From Microbacterium sp. LCT-H2 (GTDB lineage Bacteria > Actinomycetota > Actinomycetes > Actinomycetales > Microbacteriaceae), in contig NZ_MODW01000002.1 in assembly GCF_001866135.1 (NCBI RefSeq), positions 704,917 to 768,916 on the forward strand: 64,000 nt of DNA, given 5' to 3'. The notes under the pieces are model-generated. The model was not told the DNA's origin. It saw only the letters and a program-made list of their open reading frames with translations, and made no database searches. Numbering within the stretch: position 1 is the stretch's first letter; every line of letters starts with the position of its first letter. Position numbers and translations under genes: made by a program. Positions 44,791 through 55,248 of the stretch are shown here, piece after piece.

Positions 44791-46352
44791 TCCGCGTAGC
44801 ACCCGGAATCCGGGTTGTCCTTGCACCACGCGTGCAGCTTCTTCTCGGCCTCCTGCTGCTCCGCGTACGTCGCCGAGAACACCGTCTCCCCCGTGTTGAG
44901 GTTGACCGTGACGAAGTAGAACCAGGGACCGTCGGCAGGGTGCATCGCCGCGTCGATCGCCGCATCGGTCGCGGTCGCGATCGGACCCTTCGGCAGGCCC
45001 GGGTGGATGTATGTGTTCCACGGATTCGGGTCCGTGAGGGCCTTTTCGGACGAGCCCGCGGCTCCCGCATGCAGCTCTCCGACACCGTACTGAGCCGTCG
45101 AGTCCATCTGCAGAAGCCCGTTCGTCTCGCTGTTTCCAGGCGCGAGACGGTTCTCGATCACACGAGAGACCTTGGGAAAGTCGTCGGTCCGGCCTTCACG
45201 CTGGATGATGGAGGCGATGGTGAGGATGCGCTGCTCATCCCCGGCCGGAACACCGGCCTTTGCCAGCGACTCGCGTGTCCGGTCGACCATCCGCTGGATG
45301 ACCTGCGTTGCCGTGGTCTCCGGATCGAACGTGTAGACAGCCGGGAACAACCATCCCTCCAAGCTGTCCGCCTCGACTCCGTAGACCGATGGGTCCTTCA
45401 CAGCCGCTTGAAGCTCCTCGAGTGGCATGCCCATCGTGTCGGCGACCTGCGGAAGGAAGTACTCGATGGTGGCGCCTTCGGGTACGGATGCCGAGTTCTC
45501 GATCTTGTTCTCCGCGTTACGGAGCGCGGCCAGGGCGTCCTCCGCCGTCATCTTCTCCTGCAGGCGGTAGACGCCGGGATAGAAGGTCACCGCGATGTTC
45601 TCGTCGATGAGGTAGTCATAGAAGACGTCCTCGGTCTTCGTGACGCCCGCCTCGTAGAGCGCCGTCGACACGGGTCCGCCGGTATCGCCCTCCTTGATCG
45701 TGACGTACACCTCGCCGGTCGCCTGACCGGGCTCCCAGTCCTTCGGCTCGCCCCACCCCATGGCGTCGGCGATGCGGTCGCCGAAGGTGTTCGCGACCCA
45801 GACGCCGCCGGCGGCGATGCCGCCGAGGATCACCAGGACGATGATCAGGGCGATGAGGCAGCCCTTGCGGCGCTTCTTCCTGGTCGGCGCGCCGTGATCG
45901 CGGCCGTCGTTCTGAGCGGCGAAGATCTCGTCGAGTCCTCCGCCCAGCGCCGGTGCGGGGTCTTCGGTGCCGGTCGACCGGCGCGGGCCCGGGGCGGGGG
46001 TCTCGTCCGCGCTCGCCGCGGCGACGGGCATCGCGCGGGTCACGACCGATTCGACGTCTGCGGCATTCGCCTGCGGCCGGTGGTCGGTCACGGCCGCATC
46101 CGCGGTGGTCGCCGCCGACGCCGAGACCGGACGGGCGGGCACATGGGCATCGGGCTCGATCCCCGCGTCGGGAGCGGGCGGCGCCTGCTGCTCGCGCGCG
46201 GCGGCCTCCCTGGCCGCACGGCGGGATCCGGGTGCCGGCGTGTCGTCACCGGCCGTCGGGACCTGCGGGGACGGAGCGGGGAGGTTCTCGAACAGATCCC
46301 CCAAGCGGGTGCTCTGCTCGTGCTCGGGCGCACGGCTCTCGCGTTCGGACAT
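44787..46352 (-). CDS. mltG: Endolytic peptidoglycan transglycosylase MltG
   Basis: A single-pass membrane lytic transglycosylase thought to cut nascent glycan chains. A long Pro/Ala-rich cytoplasmic N-terminus (about 170 residues) leads to the membrane helix LIALIIVLVILGGIAAGGVW (about 175-195). The extracellular YceG domain has the catalytic Glu in LTIASIIQREGR (near residue 385), followed by NRLAPG and LQMDSTAQYGVG. It ends in a Cys pair (WCKDNPDSGC). Usual ruvX-mltG-aroE context. Confidence 0.94.
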   Translation of the reverse strand: MSERESRAPEHEQSTRLGDLFENLPAPSPQVPTAGDDTPAPGSRRAAREAAAREQQAPPAPDAGIEPDAHVPARPVSASAATTADAAVTDHRPQANAADVESVVTRAMPVAAASADETPAPGPRRSTGTEDPAPALGGGLDEIFAAQNDGRDHGAPTRKKRRKGCLIALIIVLVILGGIAAGGVWVANTFGDRIADAMGWGEPKDWEPGQATGEVYVTIKEGDTGGPVSTALYEAGVTKTEDVFYDYLIDENIAVTFYPGVYRLQEKMTAEDALAALRNAENKIENSASVPEGATIEYFLPQVADTMGMPLEELQAAVKDPSVYGVEADSLEGWLFPAVYTFDPETTATQVIQRMVDRTRESLAKAGVPAGDEQRILTIASIIQREGRTDDFPKVSRVIENRLAPGNSETNGLLQMDSTAQYGVGELHAGAAGSSEKALTDPNPWNTYIHPGLPKGPIATATDAAIDAAMHPADGPWFYFVTVNLNTGETVFSATYAEQQEAEKKLHAWCKDNPDSGCYAE

Positions 46353-46354
46353 GT

Positions 46355-46824
46355 TCAGGCGGGCTCCTCGTCAACGGGGACCGGGGCACCGGCCGGGTTT
46401 CCGGTGCTCTTCTCCGTGTCGATCGCCTGCTGCAGCAGCACCACGGCGGCGACCTGATCCACAATGCTACGAGAGTTCTTCTGTGATCGCCCAGAACTCC
46501 GCAACGCCGCATGCGCGGAGACGGTGCTCAGACGCTCGTCGACGAGGCGGACCGGCACGCCGCTGCGCGCCTGAAGCGCCGCCGCGAACTCGCGCGCATC
46601 CACCGTCGACGGCGTGTCCGCACCCTGCATGTTCACCGGCAGACCGACGACGATCTCCAGCGGCTCGTACTCCGCGGCCAGCTCGGCGATGCGCGTGAGC
46701 GAGCGCTCGTCGCGGGGAACGGTCTCGACGGGGACGGCCAGCATGCCGTCCGGATCGGACCGGGCCACGCCCACGCGGGCCCGGCCGACGTCGATGCCGA
46801 GCCGGACCCCGCGGCGATAACCGC

Positions 46825-46828
<4 letters not shown>
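46355..46828 (-). CDS. ruvX: RuvX/YqgF Holliday junction resolvase-like nuclease
   Basis: An RNase H-like protein of 157 aa, implicated in rRNA processing or junction resolution. VRLGIDVGRARVGVARSD holds the first catalytic Asp. EIVVGLPVNMQG and VRLVDERLSTVSAH hold the other acidic residues, and SIVDQVAAVVLLQ completes the fold. GTG start overlaps the alaS stop by 4 bases. Confidence 0.95.
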
Positions 46829-49485
<2,657 letters not shown>

Positions 49486-49540
49486 AGGAGTGCCGGATGT
49501 CCTTGCGTGAGGGGGCGCGCCGAGGCGCAGATGCGGGGGG

Positions 49541-49729
49541 TCAGTTCTCGCCCGGCTCGGTCAGCCGAGCCTCCTGCGCGCGATACGCGTCGCTGAGGAT
49601 CGCGGCGAGGCCGTTGAGGCGGGCGTCGACGTCGGCCAGGATGTCGTGGCCCCGCGGGTCCTTGTTCATGAAGTGAGCCGCGACGAAGCCGCCGATCACG
49701 CCGATCAGGAACCACAGCACATTCTTCAT
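49541..49729 (-). CDS. Small membrane protein, YtxH-like, 62 aa
   Basis: It starts MKNVLWFLIGVIGGFVAAHF, one N-terminal membrane helix, followed by an amphipathic region (GHDILADVDARLNGLAAILSDAYRA). It looks like small actinobacterial membrane proteins encoded between rpsD and alaS. Function unknown. The gap to alaS is 55 bp and they are likely co-transcribed. Confidence 0.75.
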   Translation of the reverse strand: MKNVLWFLIGVIGGFVAAHFMNKDPRGHDILADVDARLNGLAAILSDAYRAQEARLTEPGEN

Positions 49730-49788
49730 GTCGTCATCCTTGCCCTAGAGCCGCGAAGGCGCGGTCTCTCCATCGTAGGCGGAAACGA

Positions 49789-49819
49789 CAGGAGGCGTCG
49801 GGAACCCCGACGCCTCCTG
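49789..49819 (-). terminator. Strong intrinsic terminator after rpsD
   Basis: CAGGAGGCGTCGGG pairs perfectly with CCCGACGCCTCCTG (14 bp) around a 3-nt loop, 20 bases after the rpsD stop. On the minus strand it is followed by the T-containing tail TCGTTTCC. This is the clearest terminator in the window. Confidence 0.88.
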
Positions 49820-49839
49820 CCTGATGCTCTTCCGCTGGA

Positions 49840-50469
49840 TCAGCGGGCCGCGTAGTACTCGACGACGAGCTGCACTTCACAGGTCACGGGGACCTCGGCG
49901 CGCTTCGGACGACGGACCAGACGGGCCTGGAGCTTGTCGAGCTCGACCTCGAGGTAACCCGGAACGGCCGGCAGGACCTCGGCGTGACCGCCGGCGGCCG
50001 CCACCTGGAAGGGCTCGAGGCCCTCGCTCTTGGGCTTGACGTGGATGAGCTGACCCGGCTTCACGCGGAACGACGGGCGGTCGACGAGCTGGCCGTCGAC
50101 GAGGATGTGACGGTGCACGACGAGCTGGCGCGCCTGTGCCGTGGTGCGGGCGAAGCCCGAACGCAGGACGAGGGCGTCGAGACGCATCTCGAGGAGCTCG
50201 ACGAGGTTCTCACCGGTCAGGCCGTCCTGACGACGGGCCTCGTTGAACGCGATGCGCAGCTGCTTCTCGCGGATGCCGTACTGCTCGCGCAGACGCTGCT
50301 TCTCACGCAGACGGACGGCGTAGTCGCTGTCGGCCTTGCGCTTGGTGCGGCCGTGCTCACCCGGAGCGTAGGGACGCTTCTCGAGGTAGCGGGCGGCCTT
50401 GGGGGTGAGGGCCACGCCGAGGGCGCGGCTGAGACGCACCTTGCGGCGGTCCTGGGACTTCGTGACCAC
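49840..50469 (-). CDS. rpsD: 30S ribosomal protein S4
   Basis: This primary 16S rRNA-binding protein nucleates the 30S body. It is 209 aa, the zinc-free long actinobacterial form. It starts MVTKSQDRRKVRLSRALG (GTG start, GGAAGGA upstream). The S4 RNA-binding domain MRLDALVLRSGFARTTAQARQ-VVHRHILVDG lies around residues 95-135. It stands alone, followed by a strong terminator. Confidence 0.97.
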   Translation of the reverse strand: MVTKSQDRRKVRLSRALGVALTPKAARYLEKRPYAPGEHGRTKRKADSDYAVRLREKQRLREQYGIREKQLRIAFNEARRQDGLTGENLVELLEMRLDALVLRSGFARTTAQARQLVVHRHILVDGQLVDRPSFRVKPGQLIHVKPKSEGLEPFQVAAAGGHAEVLPAVPGYLEVELDKLQARLVRRPKRAEVPVTCEVQLVVEYYAAR

Positions 50470-50650
50470 GAAGTTATCCTTCCGATGACGTGGACGTGGA
50501 TTTCACGTCCGACGGACGTATCACCGCGTTCTGCCTCGGGGCGCACGCCGGGGTGCCGTCGAGGTGGGGTGTGAACGAGGAGATGCCCGAAAACTCGGTT
50601 TCGAGCCGCTCAAGTCTAACAGACGGCGGCAGACGCCCGAGGTCGTCGGC

Positions 50651-52015
50651 TCACCGGTCGCCGAGGATGCGCCGGATGCGCTCCAACCGTGCGCTGATGT
50701 CGCGCTCCGCGCCGAGGTTCTTCGGCTCGTAGTAGTGCCGCCCGTCGAGCTCGTCCGGCAGGTACTGCTGCGGCACGATGCCGAACTCGCTGTCGTGCGC
50801 GTAGCGGTAGCCGCGCCCGTGCCCGAGGCGCTTCGCCCCGGGGTAGTGCGCGTCGCGGAGGTGAAGGGGCACGCGCCCGAATCCCCCCGCGCGGATGTCG
50901 GCGATGGCGGCGTCGATGCCGACGTAGGCCGCGTTCGACTTCGCGGTCGTGGCCAGATACACGGTGGCTTCTGCGAGCGGGATGCGCCCCTCCGGCATTC
51001 CGATGAAGGCCACGGCGTCCGCGGCGGCCACGGCGATGCCGAGCGCTTGAGGGTCGGCGAGACCGACGTCCTCGGACGCCGAGATGACGAGCCGTCGGGC
51101 GATGAAGCGCGGATCCTCCCCCGCCTCGATCATGCGGGCGAGGTAGTGCAGCGCGGCGTCCGGGTCGGAACCGCGGATCGACTTGATGAAGGCGCTGATG
51201 ACGTCGTAGTGCTCGTCGCCCTGGCGGTCGTAACGGAGCAGGGCCTTGTCGACGGCCTGTGCCACGTCGTCGGCGGTGACCTCCGGGACGACCATCTCCC
51301 GGTCTTCGCCGTCGTCGTCGGCCTCGAAGGCGGCGGCGTGCGAGAGCGCCACGGCAGCGGCGGCCTCCAGTCCGGTGAGGGCACGACGAGCGTCCCCCGA
51401 CGCGAGGCGGATGAGCGCCGACCGCGCCTCGTCGCTGAGCGCGACCGTACCGGAGAGTCCGCGGGCATCCGACACCGCGCGGTCCACGAGCACGCCGATG
51501 TCGTCATCGGTGAGCGGCTGCAGCGTGAGCAGCAGCGACCGGGACAGCAGGGGCGAGATCACCGAGAACGAGGGGTTCTCCGTGGTCGCGGCGATGAGGA
51601 TGACCCAGCCGTTCTCCACACCGGGCAGGAGCGCGTCCTGCTGGGCCTTGGTGAAGCGGTGGATCTCATCGAGGAAGAGGATCGTCGTCTGCCCGTAGAG
51701 ATCGCGCTGGGTGATCGCCTCCTGCATGACCTCCCGCACATCCTTGACGCCGGCGGTGATCGCGGAGAGCTCGACGAAGCGGCGCCCGGATGATCGGGCG
51801 ATGGCCTGGGCAAGTGTGGTCTTGCCGGTGCCGGGCGGGCCCCAGAGGATGATCGACACCGCGCCGGGGGAACTGGCCTCTGGGTCGGCGAGGGCCACGA
51901 TGGGCGACCCGGCCCGCAACAGGTGGCGCTGCCCCGCGACCTCGTCCAGCGACACCGGGCGCATGCGCACGGCGAGCGGTGTCTGCCCGGAGAGCAGGGC
52001 GGAGGGAGAGGACAT
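50651..52015 (-). CDS. rarA: Replication-associated recombination protein A (AAA ATPase)
   Basis: A clamp-loader-like AAA+ ATPase (MgsA/RarA/WRNIP1) acting at stalled forks, 454 aa. Walker A is LWGPPGTGKTTLAQA (near residue 62) and Walker B is ILFLDEIHRF (near 117). The sensor region ATTENPSFSVISPLLSR follows. The C-terminal tetramerisation part includes IKSIRGSDPDAALHYLARM and YPGAKRLGHGRGYRYAHD. The purine run GGAGGA directly touches the ATG, so either translation is leaderless or the true start lies a little further in. Confidence 0.95.
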   Translation of the reverse strand: MSSPSALLSGQTPLAVRMRPVSLDEVAGQRHLLRAGSPIVALADPEASSPGAVSIILWGPPGTGKTTLAQAIARSSGRRFVELSAITAGVKDVREVMQEAITQRDLYGQTTILFLDEIHRFTKAQQDALLPGVENGWVILIAATTENPSFSVISPLLSRSLLLTLQPLTDDDIGVLVDRAVSDARGLSGTVALSDEARSALIRLASGDARRALTGLEAAAAVALSHAAAFEADDDGEDREMVVPEVTADDVAQAVDKALLRYDRQGDEHYDVISAFIKSIRGSDPDAALHYLARMIEAGEDPRFIARRLVISASEDVGLADPQALGIAVAAADAVAFIGMPEGRIPLAEATVYLATTAKSNAAYVGIDAAIADIRAGGFGRVPLHLRDAHYPGAKRLGHGRGYRYAHDSEFGIVPQQYLPDELDGRHYYEPKNLGAERDISARLERIRRILGDR

Positions 52016-52021
52016 TCCTCC

Positions 52022-52027
52022 AGGCTA
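52022..52027 (-). promoter_or_regulatory. Putative -10 element (TAGCCT) of rarA
   Basis: TAGCCT lies 6 bases upstream of the rarA ATG, which would place the start site on or next to the ATG and give a leaderless mRNA. This fits the absence of a properly spaced ribosome-binding site. Confidence 0.35.
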
Positions 52028-52065
52028 ACGGCGGCCAGGGACACGAGGCGAGGCCGGGGCCCCGG

Positions 52066-52071
52066 TAGGCT
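52066..52071 (+). promoter_or_regulatory. Putative -10 element (TAGGCT) of the 52116 gene
   Basis: TAGGCT 44 bases before the ATG on the plus strand, facing away from rarA. GGGAGAAG (52101-52108) gives a ribosome-binding site for the gene. Confidence 0.35.
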
Positions 52072-52115
52072 CTCAGGCGACGCCGTAGACCGGCGTCGGA
52101 CGGGAGAAGCAGGGC

Positions 52116-52418
52116 ATGGCCGCACGCGGTTCCAAGAAGGCGCAGACACGCACCGAGGCGGAGCGCGCCCGGCTGCACACCGCTCGCACCCGCTGGCACC
52201 AGGACCAGATCCGTCGACGCACTCGCGACAACATCATCGCGGTCACAGTCGGCTCCCTCATCGTCGTGGGCGCCATCGTCAGCCAGGTCGTGCACGCGCA
52301 GGTGACCACGCCGGAGCCGACGCCCGCGCCGTCGCCGACCTCGTCGATCGCTCCCTCCCCGGCACCGAGCGACACCCCGAGCCCGGCACCGACCGCACCC
52401 GAGACCCCCTCGGAGTGA
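52116..52418 (+). CDS. Small membrane-anchored protein with Pro/Ser/Thr tail, 100 aa
   Basis: Family not recognised. A basic N-terminus (RGSKKAQTRTEAERARLH and RRRTRDN) precedes one membrane helix (about residues 40-60, IIAVTVGSLIVVGAIVSQVV). The last 35 residues are a low-complexity tail of Pro, Ser, Thr and Ala, probably outside the cell. The topology resembles small actinobacterial membrane proteins encoded between rpsD/rarA and alaS. Its stop lies 15 bp from the convergent regulator gene. Confidence 0.72.
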   Translation: MAARGSKKAQTRTEAERARLHTARTRWHQDQIRRRTRDNIIAVTVGSLIVVGAIVSQVVHAQVTTPEPTPAPSPTSSIAPSPAPSDTPSPAPTAPETPSE

Positions 52419-52433
52419 GGCCCGCCGGCGTCG

Positions 52434-53186
52434 TCAGTCCTCGTCGAGGACAGCGAGCCGATACCCGCGCTTGACCACCGTCTGAACGAGGTCGAAGTCG
52501 TCGAGGGCCTCCCTCAGCCGCGCCACCGCGACCTCGACCGCACGCGCACTGCGGCGACCGCCGGGGAGCAGCTGGCCGATCTCCGCCCTCGTGAGCACGC
52601 GCCCGTCGGCGATGAATAGGGCCTCGAGGATGCTGACCGCGCCGCGGGAGAGCGGCACGAAGCCGCCGTCGATCACCGCGCCGCCACTGCGCACCGCCAG
52701 CCGACCCGCCGCAGTCCGCCGCTCGAGGACCCCCTGTGTGAGAGGGGCGAGAGCGCTCCGGGCGAGGTCGTCCGCGGTGGGCCCGCACGACGTCGATGCC
52801 GGCAGGCCGCTCTCCACCAATCGCGCGGTCGCGGCGGCGTCGGTCGTGGCGAGCAGCAGGCGGGACGCACGTGACCGTTCGCGGATGGCGTCGAGCATGC
52901 CCAGCCGTTCCACGGTGGCGAGCCACCCCGGCAGAGCCTCCGCCACGGGGAACAGCACTGCTTCCACCTGACCGGACGCGATCCGGTACAGCGTCCGCTT
53001 CGCGCCTGCGGGGATCGCGTGGTCCGCCCGCGGCGGAGTGATCCGGACGACCTCCGAGCCCGTCGCCGCGAGGATCCGGAGAAGCGTGTCGACGTCGACC
53101 GGCTCCGGGCGCACCGGCCGCGGCACCTCGACCACGACGACACGGCAGCCGACGAGGGCCGGAGCGGGGCGCGGGGGCGCACTCAC
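52434..53186 (-). CDS. HemD-like / winged-helix transcriptional regulator, shortened
   Basis: A 250-aa protein in two parts. Residues about 60-150 match the second lobe of uroporphyrinogen-III synthase as found in regulators of the Rv0260c type (PGWLATVERLGMLDAIRER, SCGPTADDLARSALAPL). Residues about 165-250 are an OmpR/PhoB-type winged helix (FVPLSRGAVSILEALFIADG, RAVEVAVARLREALDD, VVKRGYRLAVL). Relatives are about 380 aa and sit beside nitrite reductase genes. Here much of the first HemD lobe is missing, so enzyme activity is unlikely. The ATG overlaps the flavoprotein stop by 4 bases. Confidence 0.82.
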   Translation of the reverse strand: MSAPPRPAPALVGCRVVVVEVPRPVRPEPVDVDTLLRILAATGSEVVRITPPRADHAIPAGAKRTLYRIASGQVEAVLFPVAEALPGWLATVERLGMLDAIRERSRASRLLLATTDAAATARLVESGLPASTSCGPTADDLARSALAPLTQGVLERRTAAGRLAVRSGGAVIDGGFVPLSRGAVSILEALFIADGRVLTRAEIGQLLPGGRRSARAVEVAVARLREALDDFDLVQTVVKRGYRLAVLDED

Positions 53187-54970
53187 GCGGAGCCCTTCGC
53201 CGACCTCGCGCCACCGGCACGCCGATTTGCCCGTGACGGCTGTCGGACGACGCCGACCGGACTTCCGGGCCGCGTGAGGTCAGCCCCGCCAGGTTTCTCC
53301 GGAACGACGGCGCCGGCGCTTCGCAAGTCCGCGAGTGCGTCCGGTATGTCCTCCGCCCGGAGCCCGCTGACGGCGAGGAGCCCTCGATCGATCCGTACCG
53401 TCGCCTCGCGTCGTGCCGCGAGATGACCCACGACGAGGAGCAGCGTCCCGTCGGACTCGGCTTCGACCCGCACCTCCAAGACCGGAGCGGCCGTCGTCCC
53501 GCGAAGTCGCACCTCGGAGCGCGGGGTTCCGTGATCGCCGTGCCGTACGGCGGCGTCCGCCTCGGCGCACTCCTGCAGCGCGAGCGCGAGACGGCGGAGA
53601 CAGGGGCCGCAGCCGCGGCTCTCCACGGCACCGTCGAGAGCCTCCGCGACGGTGCGGATTCCTCGGTCCGTGAGCTCCGCAGCCAGCACCGCCAGGGGCG
53701 AAGACATCAGCCCGTGTCCACAGGCCGGCGCACCGTCCTCGGCCACGGCGGCGGACAGGAGCTCCCGCGCCGCCCGCAGGCCATCGGGCATCCCGGGCGC
53801 GAAGCCGGCGAGCGGAGCGTGCGCCGGCGCCCCGATGACCGTCGCGCGGTGCACCACGCGCGCATCCTCCGACAGCACGACCTCACCGAACACGCGGTCT
53901 CCCCCGCTCGGAAGAGGGACGGAGACCGTCGGCCCGTCACCATCCGCGAGACGCGAGGTCACGATCTCGATACCGCCGGGGCTCCCGCGCCACCCGTGTC
54001 CCGCCGGGCTCGCGATCCGAGCGTCGAGCAGGGCCGCCGCCGCTCGATCCGCGGACGCCAGCGCAGCCTCCGTGCCGCCGGATCCAGGGTCTACGGCGAC
54101 GTCGCCGATCGCCAGGACGCGCGAGTCGGGCGTCCTCCCGTCCGCGTCCACGAGGAGACCGCCGCCCACCCGCGTGGGGAGCCCCGCGTTCCGTGCCAGC
54201 TCATCCCGTGCCCGCGCACCCGTCGTCACGATGAGGTCGGTCCGCGCGAACGTGCCGTCCTGGAACTCCACGGCCGTCACCGCGCCCGTCGCGTCCGGGT
54301 CGACGCGGGTCACCCGCGTCCGCGTCCGGACGACGATGCCGCGCGCCTCGACGACCCCGCGGAGTGCGGTCGCCGCGGGAACTGTGAGGTGTGCGGGCAG
54401 CAGGCGATCGACGGTGTCGACGATGGTCGTCTGCACCCCGGCGTCGTGCAGCGCGCACGCGACGTCCACTCCACCCTCGTTGCCGCCGACGACGATAGCG
54501 CGCAGAGCCCGCGGCACCTCCGTCGCACGGACCGCCAGGAACGCACGCAGCATGTGCGCGTCCTCCATGGTGCGCAGGGCGAAGGAGCCACGGGCACGGA
54601 TCCCCGGCACGTCGAGCCGCTGGGCGTGGGTCCCCGTCGCGAGCACGAGCGCGTCGTAGTCGTACCACCGCTGCGAACGAGTCCGCACGCGGTGCCCTCC
54701 CCTGTCGATCCGCAGGACTCTGTCGTCGTCGATGAGGCGCACGCGGTCGTCGCGGAACGGCGCGCGGTCGAGCTCCCCCGCCGACGCCGGGCCGCCGCCG
54801 ACGACGCGCGCCAGACCGGAACGGTCGTACGGCAGGCGTCCCTCGTCCCCGAACACCGTGATCCGCACGGCACGGTCCGGGTCCTCCAGCATCCGTGCGA
54901 CGAAGCGATGCGCTGCGACGCCCGCCCCCACGACGACGATCTCCGCCGTACGCGCTGCGTTGTCGTCCAT
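53183..54970 (-). CDS. NirB-like FAD/NAD(P)-dependent oxidoreductase lacking the sirohaem half
   Basis: This 595-aa flavoprotein is laid out like the N-terminal part of assimilatory nitrite reductase NirB. The FAD fold is IVVVGAGVAAHRFVARML at the start, with LPYDRSGLARVV and LVLATGTHAQRL. The NAD fold AIVVGGNEGGVDVACAL lies near residue 165, and RVLAIGDVAVDPG near 290. A BFD-like region follows with Cys in PACGHGLMSSP and GCGPCLRRL (three Cys visible). A remnant of a ferredoxin-like half-domain (GLLAVSGLRAEDIPDALADL) ends the protein. The C-terminal 4Fe-4S/sirohaem region is absent, so it cannot reduce nitrite alone. AGGAG precedes the ATG. Confidence 0.84.
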   Translation of the reverse strand: MDDNAARTAEIVVVGAGVAAHRFVARMLEDPDRAVRITVFGDEGRLPYDRSGLARVVGGGPASAGELDRAPFRDDRVRLIDDDRVLRIDRGGHRVRTRSQRWYDYDALVLATGTHAQRLDVPGIRARGSFALRTMEDAHMLRAFLAVRATEVPRALRAIVVGGNEGGVDVACALHDAGVQTTIVDTVDRLLPAHLTVPAATALRGVVEARGIVVRTRTRVTRVDPDATGAVTAVEFQDGTFARTDLIVTTGARARDELARNAGLPTRVGGGLLVDADGRTPDSRVLAIGDVAVDPGSGGTEAALASADRAAAALLDARIASPAGHGWRGSPGGIEIVTSRLADGDGPTVSVPLPSGGDRVFGEVVLSEDARVVHRATVIGAPAHAPLAGFAPGMPDGLRAARELLSAAVAEDGAPACGHGLMSSPLAVLAAELTDRGIRTVAEALDGAVESRGCGPCLRRLALALQECAEADAAVRHGDHGTPRSEVRLRGTTAAPVLEVRVEAESDGTLLLVVGHLAARREATVRIDRGLLAVSGLRAEDIPDALADLRSAGAVVPEKPGGADLTRPGSPVGVVRQPSRANRRAGGARSAKGSA

Positions 54971-55091
54971 GGAACTCCTGTCGACCTGGGGACTGTCGTG
55001 GTCGCGACGATAGGAGCGCCGTGTTACCCGGAGATGACGCGGAGTGTTTCCTGCGTCGAACGTTCTGCTCACGAAACGGTAACGTCCCACC

Positions 55092-55175
55092 CCGCGAGAC
55101 CCCGCCTCATCGCCGAGACCCCGCCTCGTTCGCGCACGAATCGCGGGGTCTCGGCGGGAAGACGGGGTCTCGCGG
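55092..55175. repeat. 84-nt nested inverted repeat in a divergent promoter region
   Basis: The outer arms CCGCGAGACCCCG (55092-55104) and CGGGGTCTCGCGG (55163-55175) are perfectly complementary over 13 bp. The inner arms GCCGAGACCCCGC (55112-55124) and GCGGGGTCTCGGC (55143-55155) are again perfect over 13 bp, with a symmetric 7/7 internal loop between them. The tip TTCG-CGCA-CGAA is a third stem. Each arm thus holds two copies of GAGACCCCG. It lies between divergent genes, so it is not a normal terminator. It looks like a mobile or regulatory palindromic unit. Confidence 0.9.
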
Positions 55176-55191
55176 ATCAGAGAGGGCGTAC

Positions 55192-55197
55192 TAGGCT
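55192..55197 (+). promoter_or_regulatory. Putative -10 element (TAGGCT) of the DUF349 gene
   Basis: TAGGCT 51 bases before the GTG start of the DUF349 gene. The -35 position would fall inside the right arm of the 84-nt inverted repeat. Confidence 0.4.
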
Positions 55198-55248
55198 GAG
55201 CCTCGTCCTTTCCGCCTCCCGCGGCGTGACCGCGCAAGGAGAATCATC

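Noticed and set aside
49486..49540. Possible T-box leader of alaS
   Set aside because: Only 55 bp separate alaS from the upstream gene, too short for a T-box.
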